A stretch of DNA of 64,000 bases from Pseudomonas vranovensis DSM 16006 (GCF_000425805.1 NZ_AUED01000011.1:62001-126000), one strand, 5' to 3'; shown: positions 1 through 8,800, counted from the first letter of the stretch. Notes: generated by a model from the letters alone, not told the origin. Numbers and translations: made by a program.

Positions 1-2007
1 GAACAGCTCCAGGTAGCGACGGTTCCAGGCCACCAGGCGCAGGTTCTGGTCGACCACGCTGATGCCCTGGCTGATGTTCTCGATCGCGCCCTGCAACAGG
101 GCTCGGTTGAACTGCAGCACCTCCGAGGCTTCGTCGGCGATGCGCACCACATCTTCAAGCTGCATGTCGCGGCCTTCGATGGCTGCCTTGACCACGGCGC
201 GGGTCGAAGAGGCGCCCAGCACACCGGCAAGCAGGCGTTCGGTGTGTTCGATCCAGTCGCCGTCGGCATTCTGGTTGGGGTTGAAACCCTTGCCCTGGCG
301 ATAGGCAAAGCGAATAAAGCTCTGGCGTGCCCGCTCTTCACCGACAAAGCGCGCGGCCAGATGAAGCAGGTCGTCGATCTGCACCGCCAGCAACGAGCGG
401 CTGCTGGGCCGGGCGCTGGTTTGCTGGCCGATGAAGCGACCGGCCTGCCAGTGCTCGGAGACCCGCGTGCGAGAAAGAATCGAGACCCAGGCGAACAGGG
501 TGAAGTTGCCTGCCAGCGACAGCACCACCCCTTGGGTCAACGGTGTGATCGGCAGGTCCAGCGGATTGCCATGCAACCAGGCAAGACCCGGGAACAGGTC
601 CAGCGACCAGCCCACGCTATGGGCGGCAATCGGCAGTACCAGGGTGTAGAACCAGAGGAAGATTCCGGCGGCCAGGCCGGCAAACACGCCGCGACGGTTG
701 GCCTGTTTCCAGTACAGGGCGCCGAGCATGGCCGGCGTCAGTTGGGTCACCGCGGCGAAGGCGATCTGGCCGATGGTTGCCAGGCTTGCTGTGGAGCCCA
801 GCAGGCGGTAGCTCACATACGCCAGCAGGAGGATGGCGACAATGGTCACCCGGCGTACCGAGAGCATCCAGTGGCGGAACACTTCGAATGGCCGCTCGGC
901 GTTGTTGCGGCGCAACAGCCAGGGCAGCAGCATGTCGTTGGAAACCATGGTCGACAGCGCCACGCTGGCCACGATCACCATGCCGGTTGCCGCCGAGGCG
1001 CCACCGATGAAAGCCAGCAGCGCCAGCGCCGGGTGGGCTTCGGCCAGGGGCAGGCTGATGACGAAGGAATCGGGGATCACCGATGCCGGCAGCAGCATCT
1101 GCCCGGCCAGGGCGATCGGCACCACGAACAGTGCGGCGAGAATCAGGTAGGCGGGGAACACCCAGCGGGCCAGGCGCAGGTCTTGCGGCTCGATGTTCTC
1201 GACCACGGTGACGTGGAACTGCCGCGGCAGGCAGATGATCGCCATCATCGCCACCCCGGTCTGCACCACCATGGACGGCCAGTTGATGGTTTCCTGCCAG
1301 TAGGTTTCCAGGCGCGGGGCAAGCCTGGCCTGGGTGAACAGGTCGTCGAAACCGTCATACAGGTTGAAAGTCACGAAGGCGCCGACGGCCAGGAAGGCCA
1401 ACAGCTTGACCAGCGACTCGAAGGCAATGGCCAGGACCATGCCACGGTGGTGTTCGGTCACGTCCAGGCTGCGAGTACCGAAGACAATGGTGAACAGCGC
1501 CAGCACCAGCGATATCACCAGCGCGGTGTCCTGCACCCGGCTGCCGGTGGCATCGGCACTGGCACCGATCAGCAGGTTGACGCCCAGTACGATGCCCTTG
1601 AGCTGCAAGGCGATATAGGGCAGCACCCCGACCAGGCAGATCAGCGCCACCACCACGGCCAGCGTCTGGGACTTGCCGTAGCGGGCGGCGATGAAGTCGG
1701 CAATCGAGGTGATGTTTTCCTGTTTGCTGATCAGCACCATCTTCTGCAGCACCCAGGGGGCGAACAGCAGCAACAGCACCGGGCCCAGGTAGATCGGCAG
1801 GAATGCCCAGAGTTGTTCGGCGGCCTGGCCGACGGCGCCAAAGAAGGTCCAGCTGGTGCAATACACGGCCAGCGACAGGCTGTACACCCAGGCGCGCAGG
1901 CGCGGGGGCAGCGGCGTACTGCGACGGTCGCCATAGAATGCGATAGCGAACATGATGGCCATATAGGCCAGGGCGACCACGGCGATCAGCCCACTGGACA
2001 GCGACAT
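1..2007 (-). CDS. mxtR: SSS-domain hybrid sensor histidine kinase, MxtR/CrbS-like (3' part outside window)
   Basis: The frame is open from an ATG at 2007 to the window edge, giving the first 669 residues of a longer protein. About residues 1-500 form a sodium:solute-symporter-like membrane domain of roughly 13 hydrophobic segments (start MSLSSGLIAVVAL). A soluble linker follows, and the last visible residues (about 640-669, ENISQGISVVDQN) look like the start of a PAS domain. The kinase core must lie beyond position 1. In Pseudomonas this architecture belongs to CbrA and MxtR/CrbS. The flanking genes and N-terminus fit MxtR/CrbS, which with ErdR/CrbR is known to control acetate and ethanol use. 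A CGGAG ribosome site precedes the ATG. The tetR gene lies 140 bp upstream on the same strand. CbrA is the alternative, which I think less likely. Confidence 0.82.
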   Translation of the reverse strand, partial: MSLSSGLIAVVALAYMAIMFAIAFYGDRRSTPLPPRLRAWVYSLSLAVYCTSWTFFGAVGQAAEQLWAFLPIYLGPVLLLLFAPWVLQKMVLISKQENITSIADFIAARYGKSQTLAVVVALICLVGVLPYIALQLKGIVLGVNLLIGASADATGSRVQDTALVISLVLALFTIVFGTRSLDVTEHHRGMVLAIAFESLVKLLAFLAVGAFVTFNLYDGFDDLFTQARLAPRLETYWQETINWPSMVVQTGVAMMAIICLPRQFHVTVVENIEPQDLRLARWVFPAYLILAALFVVPIALAGQMLLPASVIPDSFVISLPLAEAHPALALLAFIGGASAATGMVIVASVALSTMVSNDMLLPWLLRRNNAERPFEVFRHWMLSVRRVTIVAILLLAYVSYRLLGSTASLATIGQIAFAAVTQLTPAMLGALYWKQANRRGVFAGLAAGIFLWFYTLVLPIAAHSVGWSLDLFPGLAWLHGNPLDLPITPLTQGVVLSLAGNFTLFAWVSILSRTRVSEHWQAGRFIGQQTSARPSSRSLLAVQIDDLLHLAARFVGEERARQSFIRFAYRQGKGFNPNQNADGDWIEHTERLLAGVLGASSTRAVVKAAIEGRDMQLEDVVRIADEASEVLQFNRALLQGAIENISQGISVVDQNLRLVAWNRRYLELF

Positions 2008-2147
2008 GACTACTCCGAAGCGAAAAGGTGGAACAGCCGTTGGGGCAACGCAGGCGTAACGGCGAACCTCGATCAATCAGTCTGGCACGCCGTTGGCGCT
2101 TCGTCAGCGCCGACCATGGTCGCAGTGGCAGAGCGTCGCAGGGTGGC

Positions 2148-2690
2148 TCAGGCCAGGGCCAGGTCGACCAGCCCGTGCAGTTGTTCCAGGCTCGGTGGGG
2201 CTTCGGCAAACAGGATACGAAATACCGTGGGCGCCACCAGCAGGTCGAGCAGCCGGTCAAGGTCTGGCAGGGCTTCGCCGCGGCGTTCGGCCCGCGCCAG
2301 AATCACCTGCAACTGGCTGCGCAGGATGCGCGTGCAGTAGCCAGGGCAGGCGCTGCTGATCACGTCGCGCATCATGTTGCGGCCAACGTCCGAGCTCATT
2401 TCGTCCAGGTACTGTTCGGCCCAGGCCAGCAGGTCGCCGCGCAAACTGCCGGTGTCGGCGGGCGCGGTATCCGGGCGCAGGCGTTCGAGGGCAACATCGG
2501 CCAGCAGGGCGACCAGCTCTCCCCAGCGTCGGTAGATGGTCGAGGGTGTTACACCGGCGCGGGCGGCAACCTGTGGAACGGTCAGGGTCGAGCGATCTTG
2601 CTCCTGAAGCAAGGCGCGAACGGCCGCATGGACTGATTCCTGCACACGGGCACTGCGGCCACCCGTGCGAATCCCTTCTTTTATTGGCAT
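2148..2690 (-). CDS. TetR/AcrR-family transcriptional regulator
   Basis: This 180-aa protein has an N-terminal TetR helix-turn-helix (about residues 20-65, with AGVTPSTIYRRWGELVALLA as the recognition region) and a helical ligand-binding C-terminus. It is divergent from the MFS exporter at 2783. The 92 bp between the two starts holds two inverted repeats (2701-2723 and 2746-2770), the usual arrangement for a repressor controlling itself and a neighbouring exporter. The ligand cannot be told from sequence. The sensor kinase at 1-2007 lies downstream on the same strand, but the 140-bp gap suggests it has its own promoter. Confidence 0.85.
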   Translation of the reverse strand: MPIKEGIRTGGRSARVQESVHAAVRALLQEQDRSTLTVPQVAARAGVTPSTIYRRWGELVALLADVALERLRPDTAPADTGSLRGDLLAWAEQYLDEMSSDVGRNMMRDVISSACPGYCTRILRSQLQVILARAERRGEALPDLDRLLDLLVAPTVFRILFAEAPPSLEQLHGLVDLALA

Positions 2691-2700
2691 GCGTCAGACC

Positions 2701-2723
2701 TTAACACAAAGGGTTTGCGTTAA
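2701..2723. promoter_or_regulatory. near-perfect inverted repeat, probable TetR operator 1
   Basis: TTAACACAAA at 2701-2710 and TTTGCGTTAA at 2714-2723 are inverted copies with one mismatch in 10, separated by GGG. The site lies 10 bp upstream of the tetR start codon, suited to autorepression. Assignment to this TetR protein is inferred from position. Confidence 0.55.
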
Positions 2724-2745
2724 GGCGTGGAGGCGCGCAGACTTT

Positions 2746-2770
2746 GCAAAAGCTAACAGTTAGCTTTTGC
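2746..2770. promoter_or_regulatory. perfect 25-bp palindrome, probable TetR operator 2
   Basis: GCAAAAGCTAAC (2746-2757) and GTTAGCTTTTGC (2759-2770) are perfect inverted copies around one central A. The palindrome ends 12 bp before the MFS start codon at 2783, so bound protein would cover the promoter or leader of the exporter gene. TetR proteins commonly bind operators of this size. Confidence 0.65.
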
Positions 2771-2782
2771 TGGAGCTCGCCC

Positions 2783-3979
2783 ATGACCCTCGCGTCCCCC
2801 TCGCCACTGTCCCGTCGTTTTTCCGCGTTGTACCTGGCTGTTGGCCTGCTCGGTTTTCTGGCCGCGTCCAGTGCGCCGACACCGCTGTATCACCTGTATC
2901 AGGAGGCCTGGCAGTTCTCGGCAGCAACCCTGACCCTGATTTTCGCCGTGTACGCCCTGAGCCTGTTGGCGGCGTTGCTGACGGTGGGATCGCTGTCGGA
3001 TTACCTGGGCCGTCGTCCCCTGATCCTGGCGGCCTTATTGCTCGAAAGCCTGGCCATGGCGCTGTTCATCGTCGCCGACAGCGTCGCCTGGCTACTCGCG
3101 GCGCGGGTGTTGCAGGGCTTTGCCACTGGCATGGCAACCAGCGTGCTGGGCGCGGCACTGCTCGACACCGACCGCGATCAGGGGCCGCTGGTCAACAGCC
3201 TGGCGCCGCTGCTGGGAATGGCTTGTGGTGCGCTGGGTACCAGCCTGCTGGTGGCGTACGCCGCCTGGCCACTGCGGCTGGCCTACTGGCTGTTATTGGG
3301 ACTGTTCGTGTTGCTGGCATTGTTGCTGGCTCGCTTGCCGGAAAGCGTCACCCGTCAGCCAGGTGCGCTCGCGGCATTGCGTCCCACCATGAGCGTACCG
3401 CCCCAGGCCCGGCGCGCCGTGTGGCGGATGCTGCCAGTGAACGTGGCGGTCTGGGCCCTGGGTGGGTTCTCTCTGTCGCTGTTGCCGTCAATGGTACGTG
3501 CGGCCACCGGCTCCACCTCCAGCCTTACCGGTGGTGCGGTGGTTGCTACCTTGACCTTGAGCGGGGCACTGGCGATTTTCAGCGTGCGCCGGTGGGCGCC
3601 GTTGCGGGTGCTACGGTTGGGGACGCTGCTGTTAGGCAGTGGTGCCGTGTTGATGTTGTTGGCGTTGCAAAGTGGCCTGCTCGGGGGGCTGTTCGTCGCC
3701 ACACTCGTGGCTGGCTGTGGTTTTGGCGCCGGATTTCTCGGCGCCTTGCGCAGTACCCTGCCACTGGCCCAGGCCCATGAGCGGGCCGGCTTGATGGCAG
3801 CCTATTACGTGCTGAGCTACCTGGCCTTCAGCCTGCCGGCGCTGCTGGCAGGCCTGTTGGTACGTCAGTTCGGCCTGATGTTCACTAGCGAAGGGTATCT
3901 GATTGGCCTGTTGGCATTGTGCCTGCTGGCCTGTACCGGCCTGTTCGGTCAACGTTCGGTGACAGCCTGCTCAACCTGA
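2783..3979 (+). CDS. MFS transporter, drug-efflux type
   Basis: A 398-aa major facilitator protein with about 12 hydrophobic segments. The motif A region LSDYLGRRPLILAA falls at about residues 72-85, between helices 2 and 3, and an early APTPLYHLYQ stretch is typical of Pseudomonas drug:proton antiporters. The ATG at 2783 is chosen because an upstream TTG at 2744 would place start codons inside the palindrome at 2746-2770. It is probably repressed by the divergent TetR protein. The last 31 bp overlap the end of the convergent MFS gene (3949-3979). The substrate is unknown. Confidence 0.85.
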   Translation: MTLASPSPLSRRFSALYLAVGLLGFLAASSAPTPLYHLYQEAWQFSAATLTLIFAVYALSLLAALLTVGSLSDYLGRRPLILAALLLESLAMALFIVADSVAWLLAARVLQGFATGMATSVLGAALLDTDRDQGPLVNSLAPLLGMACGALGTSLLVAYAAWPLRLAYWLLLGLFVLLALLLARLPESVTRQPGALAALRPTMSVPPQARRAVWRMLPVNVAVWALGGFSLSLLPSMVRAATGSTSSLTGGAVVATLTLSGALAIFSVRRWAPLRVLRLGTLLLGSGAVLMLLALQSGLLGGLFVATLVAGCGFGAGFLGALRSTLPLAQAHERAGLMAAYYVLSYLAFSLPALLAGLLVRQFGLMFTSEGYLIGLLALCLLACTGLFGQRSVTACST

Positions 3980-5160
3980 CGAGGGCTGGTGCGAGCGCCC
4001 AGAGAGTAGAACAGCGCTGCCAGCAACACCGCGCCGATCAACAGATAGAAGGTAGCCACCGGTACCAGGTGGGCCAGGGCGAACCCGCAGATCACCGGAC
4101 CAAGTGCCGCGCCGAGGTTGGACAGGTTCTGCGCGCCGTAATACACCCCGCGCAGGTGTTCCGGGGCAATGCTGTCGATGAACATGTACTCGGCCGGGAT
4201 CACGATGATCTCGCCCAGGGTGAAGACCACCATGGCAAGGCACCAGGCCAGCAGTGACTGGGCCATGGAAAACCCCAGCAGCCCGACCAGGAACAGCGTC
4301 ATGCCGGCCATCAGCCAGGGAATCAGGCGACGGGTACTGATGCGTCGACCGATGACGTACTGCAGGGCAATAACGGTTACGGCGTTGGTGGCTACCAGGT
4401 AGCTGATATAGCGGGCGGCCTCACTGGCGTTGCTGGTCACTACCAGGTATTGCGACAGGTAGGCGGTGAACTGGCCGAACACCACGGCGCTGAGCGCACC
4501 GCCCAGGGTGAAGTAGATCAGCCGTCGATCCCTGATCATTTGCACGCCCACACTGAGGAAGCCGGCCTGGGGGCTGTCATCGAGCTGCGTCCGTGCCGAG
4601 CGTTCGCCCCAGCGCCGGTAGCACAGGCACATTGCCAGGCCCAGGAGGGCCGAGAGCAAAAAGGGCCAGTGATAGTCGAACATTACCAACGCCACGCCGA
4701 TGAACGGCCCCACTGCATAGGCCACGTTGTTCAGGGTGTATTTGATCGCGAACACTTCGCCGCGTTGCTCCAGCGGCAACAGCGCACAGAAGCCGGCCTT
4801 GGCGGCAATAGTGACCACAGCAAGGGCCAGGTTGATCAGCACCAGGCAGATGAAAAACAAGCCGAGTTCGCGGCTGATCACCGCACCGATGAACGCTACG
4901 GTGAAGGTCAGGGTCGAGACGATGATCACGGTGAAACTGCGCAGGGTGTCGATCAGGTAGCCGCCGTAGAGGCTCAGCAGCGAGGCGACAATCAGCGCAC
5001 CGCCGATTATTAGGCCGATACCGCTGACATCCAGGGCGAAATTTTCCGAGAGGTAAACCACCAGGTAGGGCAGGGTGATCGCCCGGGCCAGGGTGAGGGT
5101 AAACGTAGTTGCGAGCAGCAGGCGAACCTGGGGTGCATAGCGCTTCATGGCGTCGAACAT
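3949..5160 (-). CDS. MFS transporter (MdtH-like)
   Basis: A 403-aa membrane protein with 12 predicted segments. The N-terminal half carries LSLYGGYLIDTLRSF where motif A is expected, and the overall look is of MdtH/YfcJ-type facilitators. The start at 5160 is preferred over one 12 codons upstream because AAGGACGTGACA sits directly before it. The gene converges on, and overlaps by 31 bp, the MFS gene at 2783-3979. Its promoter must lie in the 182 bp shared with the divergent TDT-family gene. The substrate is unknown. Confidence 0.8.
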   Translation of the reverse strand: MFDAMKRYAPQVRLLLATTFTLTLARAITLPYLVVYLSENFALDVSGIGLIIGGALIVASLLSLYGGYLIDTLRSFTVIIVSTLTFTVAFIGAVISRELGLFFICLVLINLALAVVTIAAKAGFCALLPLEQRGEVFAIKYTLNNVAYAVGPFIGVALVMFDYHWPFLLSALLGLAMCLCYRRWGERSARTQLDDSPQAGFLSVGVQMIRDRRLIYFTLGGALSAVVFGQFTAYLSQYLVVTSNASEAARYISYLVATNAVTVIALQYVIGRRISTRRLIPWLMAGMTLFLVGLLGFSMAQSLLAWCLAMVVFTLGEIIVIPAEYMFIDSIAPEHLRGVYYGAQNLSNLGAALGPVICGFALAHLVPVATFYLLIGAVLLAALFYSLGARTSPRQVEQAVTER

Positions 5161-5241
5161 TGTCACGTCCTTGTTGTTATTGCGTGGAGCCGCCAACGCC
5201 CAGCATACCTTCCTGTAGAAGGGGTGTAACAGGATGTTCTA

Positions 5242-5258
5242 TATCTATGAAATAGATA
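5242..5258. promoter_or_regulatory. 7-3-7 inverted repeat in a divergent promoter region
   Basis: TATCTAT (5242-5248) and ATAGATA (5252-5258) are perfect inverted copies around GAA. They lie in an AT-rich stretch between two divergent transporter genes, so a regulator could act on either. The binding protein is not in the window as far as I can tell. Confidence 0.4.
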
Positions 5259-5342
5259 ACAGATAGAGAAAATACCCGTTATATGGATATTCTTTGAGCG
5301 CATAAGATTGGTTGACCTCACCGGAGGACAGGAGAACCGACC

Positions 5343-6491
5343 ATGACTTGCCTGCAACAACACGCCACTTCATCTTTGCGCCCACTGAACCGCCTGGCTC
5401 ACCCGCGTGAAGTGATCCGTCAATTCACCCCCAACTGGTTCGCCGCGACCATGGGCACCGGGGTGCTCGCGCTGGCGCTGATGCAGGTGGGAATGGAACG
5501 TCTGCACAGCCTGGCCGAAGCGCTGTGGTGGTTGACCGTGGGCCTGTTCGTCCTGTTCAGCGTGCTATACACCGCGCGCTGGGTGTTGTTTTTCGATGAG
5601 GCACGGCGGATTTTCGCCCACTCCACCGTATCGATGTTTTTCGGCACCATTCCCATGGGGCTGGCCACCATTCTCAACGGCGCCTTGCTGTTCGGCATCA
5701 ATCGCTGGGGCGAGGGCATCGTGCCGTGGATCGAAGCGCTGTGGTGGTTCGATGTGGGCCTGGCCCTGTTGTGCGGCGTGGCCATTCCCTACCTGATGTT
5801 CACCCGCCAGGAGCACAGCATCGATCAGATGACTGCCGTCTGGCTGCTGCCTGTGGTCGCCGCCGAAGTAGCGGCAGCCAGCGGCGGCCTGTTGGCGCCG
5901 CACCTGATCGATGCGCAGAGCCAGTTCCTGGTGCTGATCACCAGCTATGTCATGTGGGCGGTGTCGTTGCCAGTGGCTTTCAGCATTTTGACCATCCTCA
6001 TGCTGCGCATGGCCTTGCACAAGTTGCCCCACGCCAATATGGCTGCGTCGAGCTGGCTGGCGCTGGGCCCGATCGGTACCGGGGCACTGGGCATGCTGGT
6101 GCTGGGCGCCGATGCCCCAGCCGTGTTCGCTGCCAATGGCCTGGGTGGCCTGGGTGAGATTGCCCGTGGCCTGGGACTGGTCGCCGGCATTGTGTTGTGG
6201 GGGGCCGGACTGTGGTGGTTGCTCACCGCGGTGCTGATTACCCTGCGCTACATCCGTCACGGCATGCCCTTTAATCTGGGCTGGTGGGGTTTCACCTTCC
6301 CGTTGGGGGTGTACACCCTGGCAACGCTCAAGCTGGGCGCCTGGTTGGGGCTGGCCTTCTTCCACAGCATGGGGCTGGTGCTGGTAGTGGCCCTGGCCGG
6401 CCTGTGGCTGCTGGTCGGCAGTCTGACCTTGCGCGGCGCCTGGCGGGGTGAGTTGTTCGTGTCACCCTGCATTGCCGGGCTCAACAAGTAG
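5343..6491 (+). CDS. TDT-family (TehA/SLAC1-type) membrane carrier
   Basis: A 382-aa protein with about ten hydrophobic segments. The N-terminal stretch REVIRQFTPNWFAATMGTGV is characteristic of the tellurite-resistance/dicarboxylate transporter family (TehA, Mae1, SLAC1, SsuE-type sulfite exporters). GGAGGACAGGAG lies just upstream of the ATG. Members move dicarboxylates, sulfite or other anions, and the substrate here cannot be read from sequence. It is divergent from the MFS gene ending at 3949, and the LplT-PlsC fusion follows 79 bp later on the same strand. Confidence 0.82.
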   Translation: MTCLQQHATSSLRPLNRLAHPREVIRQFTPNWFAATMGTGVLALALMQVGMERLHSLAEALWWLTVGLFVLFSVLYTARWVLFFDEARRIFAHSTVSMFFGTIPMGLATILNGALLFGINRWGEGIVPWIEALWWFDVGLALLCGVAIPYLMFTRQEHSIDQMTAVWLLPVVAAEVAAASGGLLAPHLIDAQSQFLVLITSYVMWAVSLPVAFSILTILMLRMALHKLPHANMAASSWLALGPIGTGALGMLVLGADAPAVFAANGLGGLGEIARGLGLVAGIVLWGAGLWWLLTAVLITLRYIRHGMPFNLGWWGFTFPLGVYTLATLKLGAWLGLAFFHSMGLVLVVALAGLWLLVGSLTLRGAWRGELFVSPCIAGLNK

Positions 6492-6570
6492 ATTGCATTT
6501 ACCTGAGTGATTGTGGCTTTGTTCGGCTTGCGCGCCTCCAATGACAAAGCCCCACTCAGGTACACGGACG

Positions 6571-8445
6571 ATGAGTCAAACCTCGCAATTCAGCCTCCTT
6601 GGCAAGCGGCGATTTTTGCCCTTCTTTATTACCCAGTCGCTGGGTGCCTTCAACGACAACCTGTTCAAGCAGTCGTTGATCCTCGCCATTCTCTACAAAC
6701 TGGCGATCGACGGTGACCGTTCGATCTGGATCAACGTGTGTGCGCTGCTGTTCATCCTGCCGTTCTTCCTGTTTTCCGCCCTGGCCGGGCAATTTGGCGA
6801 AAAGTTCGCCAAGGACGCGCTGATCCGCCTGATCAAGTTGGCCGAGATCGGCATCATGGCCGTGGGTGCCATCGGTTTTCTGACCAACCACCTGGCGTTG
6901 ATGCTGCTGGCGTTGTTCGCCATGGGGACGCACTCGGCACTGTTCGGTCCGGTCAAATATTCGATCCTGCCGCAGGCCTTGCGCGAGCAAGAGCTGGTTG
7001 GGGGTAACGGCCTGGTGGAGATGGGCACATTCCTGGCGATCCTGGCCGGGACCATTGGCGCCGGGGTCATGATGTCCAGCACCCACTATGCGCCGGTGGT
7101 GGCCTGCGCCGTGGTGCTGGTGGCCGCGCTGGGCTACCTGTCGAGCCGGTGGATTCCGCGCGCGAGCGCAGCGTCGCCACAGATGAAGCTGGATTGGAAC
7201 ATCTTTACGCAATCCTGGGCCACCTTGCGCCTGGGGCTTGGCCAGACCCCTGCGGTGTCACGTTCGATTGTCGGCAACTCCTGGTTCTGGTTTGTCGGTG
7301 CGATCTACCTGACGCAGATTCCGGCCTACGCCAAGGACTGGCTACACGGTGACGAGACCGTGGTCACCCTGGTGTTGACCTTGTTCTCGGTGGGCATCGC
7401 CCTGGGGTCGCTGTTGTGTGAGCGTTTGAGTGGGCACAAGGTAGAGATTGGCCTGGTGCCGTTCGGCTCCTTTGGACTGACCCTGTTCGGCCTGCTGTGG
7501 TGGTGGCATTCGGGCGATGTGCCGGCAGCGGCAACGCCCCATGACTGGCTGACTCTGCTGGGCATGACCGAGGCATGGTGGATCTTGCTGGCGATTGTCG
7601 GTCTTGGCGTCTTTGGCGGCTTCTACATCGTGCCGCTGTATGCCTTGATCCAGTCGCGTACCGCGGTTAACGAGCGCTCGCGGGTGATCGCCGCCAACAA
7701 CATTCTCAATGCGTTGTTCATGGTGGTCTCGGCAATTGTCACCATCGCGTTGTTGAGCCTGGCCGAACTGACCATTCCCCAGTTGTTCCTGGTGGTGTCG
7801 TTGCTGAACATTGGCGTAAACGCCTACATCTTCAGGATCGTCCCCGAGTTCACCATGCGCTTCATGATCTGGCTGCTCAGCCATTCCATGTACCGGGTCG
7901 AGCACCGCGACCTGCAGCAGATTCCGGAGGAGGGTGCGGCGCTGCTGGTGTGCAACCACGTGTCGTTTGTCGATGCCTTGCTGATTGGCGGGGCAGTGCG
8001 CCGGCCCATCCGGTTTGTCATGTACTACAAGATCTACCAACTGCCGGTGCTCAACTTCATCTTCCGTACCGCAGGTGCCATTCCCATTGCCGGGCGCCAT
8101 GAAGATGGCGAGATCTACGAGCGGGCGTTCAAGCGCATTGCCGATTGCCTGGCCGAGGGTGAACTGGTGTGTATCTTTCCGGAGGGCAAGCTGACCAGTG
8201 ATGGTGAGATCGATGAGTTCAAGGGCGGGGTAAGCCGGATCATCGAACAGACACCGGTACCGGTGATTCCGCTGGCTTTGCAGGGCTTGTGGGGCAGCTT
8301 TTTCAGCCGCGATCCGGGCAAGGGTTTCTTTCGGCGCTTGTGGTCCAGGGTGACCCTGGTGGCCGGTGCAGCAGTCCCGGTAGACGTAGCGCAGCCGGCA
8401 CTGTTGCGAGAGCGCGTCAGCCAGTTGCGAGGCGAACTGCGCTGA
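6571..8445 (+). CDS. LplT-like MFS transporter fused to a PlsC-type acyltransferase
   Basis: A 624-aa fusion. Residues 1 to about 420 resemble the lysophospholipid transporter LplT (FFITQSLGAFNDNLFKQSL near the N-terminus, about 12 membrane segments). Residues of about 430-624 are a glycerophosphate acyltransferase (PlsC) domain, with the HX4D catalytic motif as NHVSFVD near residue 462 and FPEGKLTSDG where FPEGTRS is usual. The combination suggests flipping of lysophospholipid inward and re-acylation. The acyl-ACP synthetase domain of E. coli Aas is absent, so the acyl donor must come from elsewhere. ATG 6571 is chosen because the family N-terminus begins there; upstream in-frame codons (6511, 6541) add an unlikely basic extension. 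Confidence 0.85.
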   Translation: MSQTSQFSLLGKRRFLPFFITQSLGAFNDNLFKQSLILAILYKLAIDGDRSIWINVCALLFILPFFLFSALAGQFGEKFAKDALIRLIKLAEIGIMAVGAIGFLTNHLALMLLALFAMGTHSALFGPVKYSILPQALREQELVGGNGLVEMGTFLAILAGTIGAGVMMSSTHYAPVVACAVVLVAALGYLSSRWIPRASAASPQMKLDWNIFTQSWATLRLGLGQTPAVSRSIVGNSWFWFVGAIYLTQIPAYAKDWLHGDETVVTLVLTLFSVGIALGSLLCERLSGHKVEIGLVPFGSFGLTLFGLLWWWHSGDVPAAATPHDWLTLLGMTEAWWILLAIVGLGVFGGFYIVPLYALIQSRTAVNERSRVIAANNILNALFMVVSAIVTIALLSLAELTIPQLFLVVSLLNIGVNAYIFRIVPEFTMRFMIWLLSHSMYRVEHRDLQQIPEEGAALLVCNHVSFVDALLIGGAVRRPIRFVMYYKIYQLPVLNFIFRTAGAIPIAGRHEDGEIYERAFKRIADCLAEGELVCIFPEGKLTSDGEIDEFKGGVSRIIEQTPVPVIPLALQGLWGSFFSRDPGKGFFRRLWSRVTLVAGAAVPVDVAQPALLRERVSQLRGELR

Positions 8446-8455
8446 CAGCGAAGGG

Positions 8456-8479
8456 CAAGGTCAGCTGGCGCTGACCTTG
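8456..8479. terminator. hairpin between convergent genes
   Basis: CAAGGTCAGC (8456-8465) and GCTGACCTTG (8470-8479) form a perfect 10-bp stem with a TGGC loop. The hairpin lies between the fusion gene ending at 8445 and the exporter gene ending at 8461, and its right arm includes the last exporter codons. There is no clear T run on either strand, so it is probably a weak bidirectional terminator. Confidence 0.5.
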
Positions 8480-8778
8480 AGGCCGATCAGGCCGGTGACA
8501 ATCAGGGCAACGCTGAGCAGGCGCACCAGCGCCATGGATTCACCGAACAGGATGATGCCGGCGATCACCGTGCCGACCGCACCGACACCGGTCCAGATGG
8601 CGTAGGCCGTGCCCAGGGGCAGCTCTTTCATGGCAAGGCCCAGCAGGCCGAGGCTGATGGCCATGGCAGCGACAGTCAGAACAGTGGGAAGGGGGCGAGT
8701 GAAACCGTCGGTGTATTTAAGGCCGACAGCCCAGCCGACTTCGAACAGGCCGGCGAAAAACAGGATGATCCAGGACAT
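8461..8778 (-). CDS. gdx: guanidinium exporter, SMR family (SugE/Gdx)
   Basis: A 105-aa small multidrug resistance protein with four membrane helices. The essential glutamate is E13 in [19 protein letters not shown]. The following [12 protein letters not shown] favours the Gdx (SugE) subtype over QacE/EmrE drug exporters. Gdx exchanges guanidinium for protons across the inner membrane as a dimer. The 5' leader contains two hairpins with ACGG loops, the hallmark of the guanidine-II riboswitch, which strongly supports guanidinium as the substrate. GGAGACTCCGC precedes the ATG. Confidence 0.93.
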   Translation of the reverse strand: MSWIILFFAGLFEVGWAVGLKYTDGFTRPLPTVLTVAAMAISLGLLGLAMKELPLGTAYAIWTGVGAVGTVIAGIILFGESMALVRLLSVALIVTGLIGLKVSAS

Positions 8779-8800
8779 GCGGAGTCTCCATCAGGTTGAT

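Noticed and set aside
2079..2096. Sigma-54-like TCTGGCACGCCGTTGGCGCT
   Set aside because: GG and GC are 10 bp apart, but the -12 element is TGGCG in place of TTGCW, and it points into the antisense of tetR with no gene to drive.
244..2340. A 698-codon open frame on the plus strand
   Set aside because: It lies antisense to the sensor kinase and tetR. Its translation is rich in Gln, His, Gly and Arg with no domain, a typical by-product of high GC at third codon positions.
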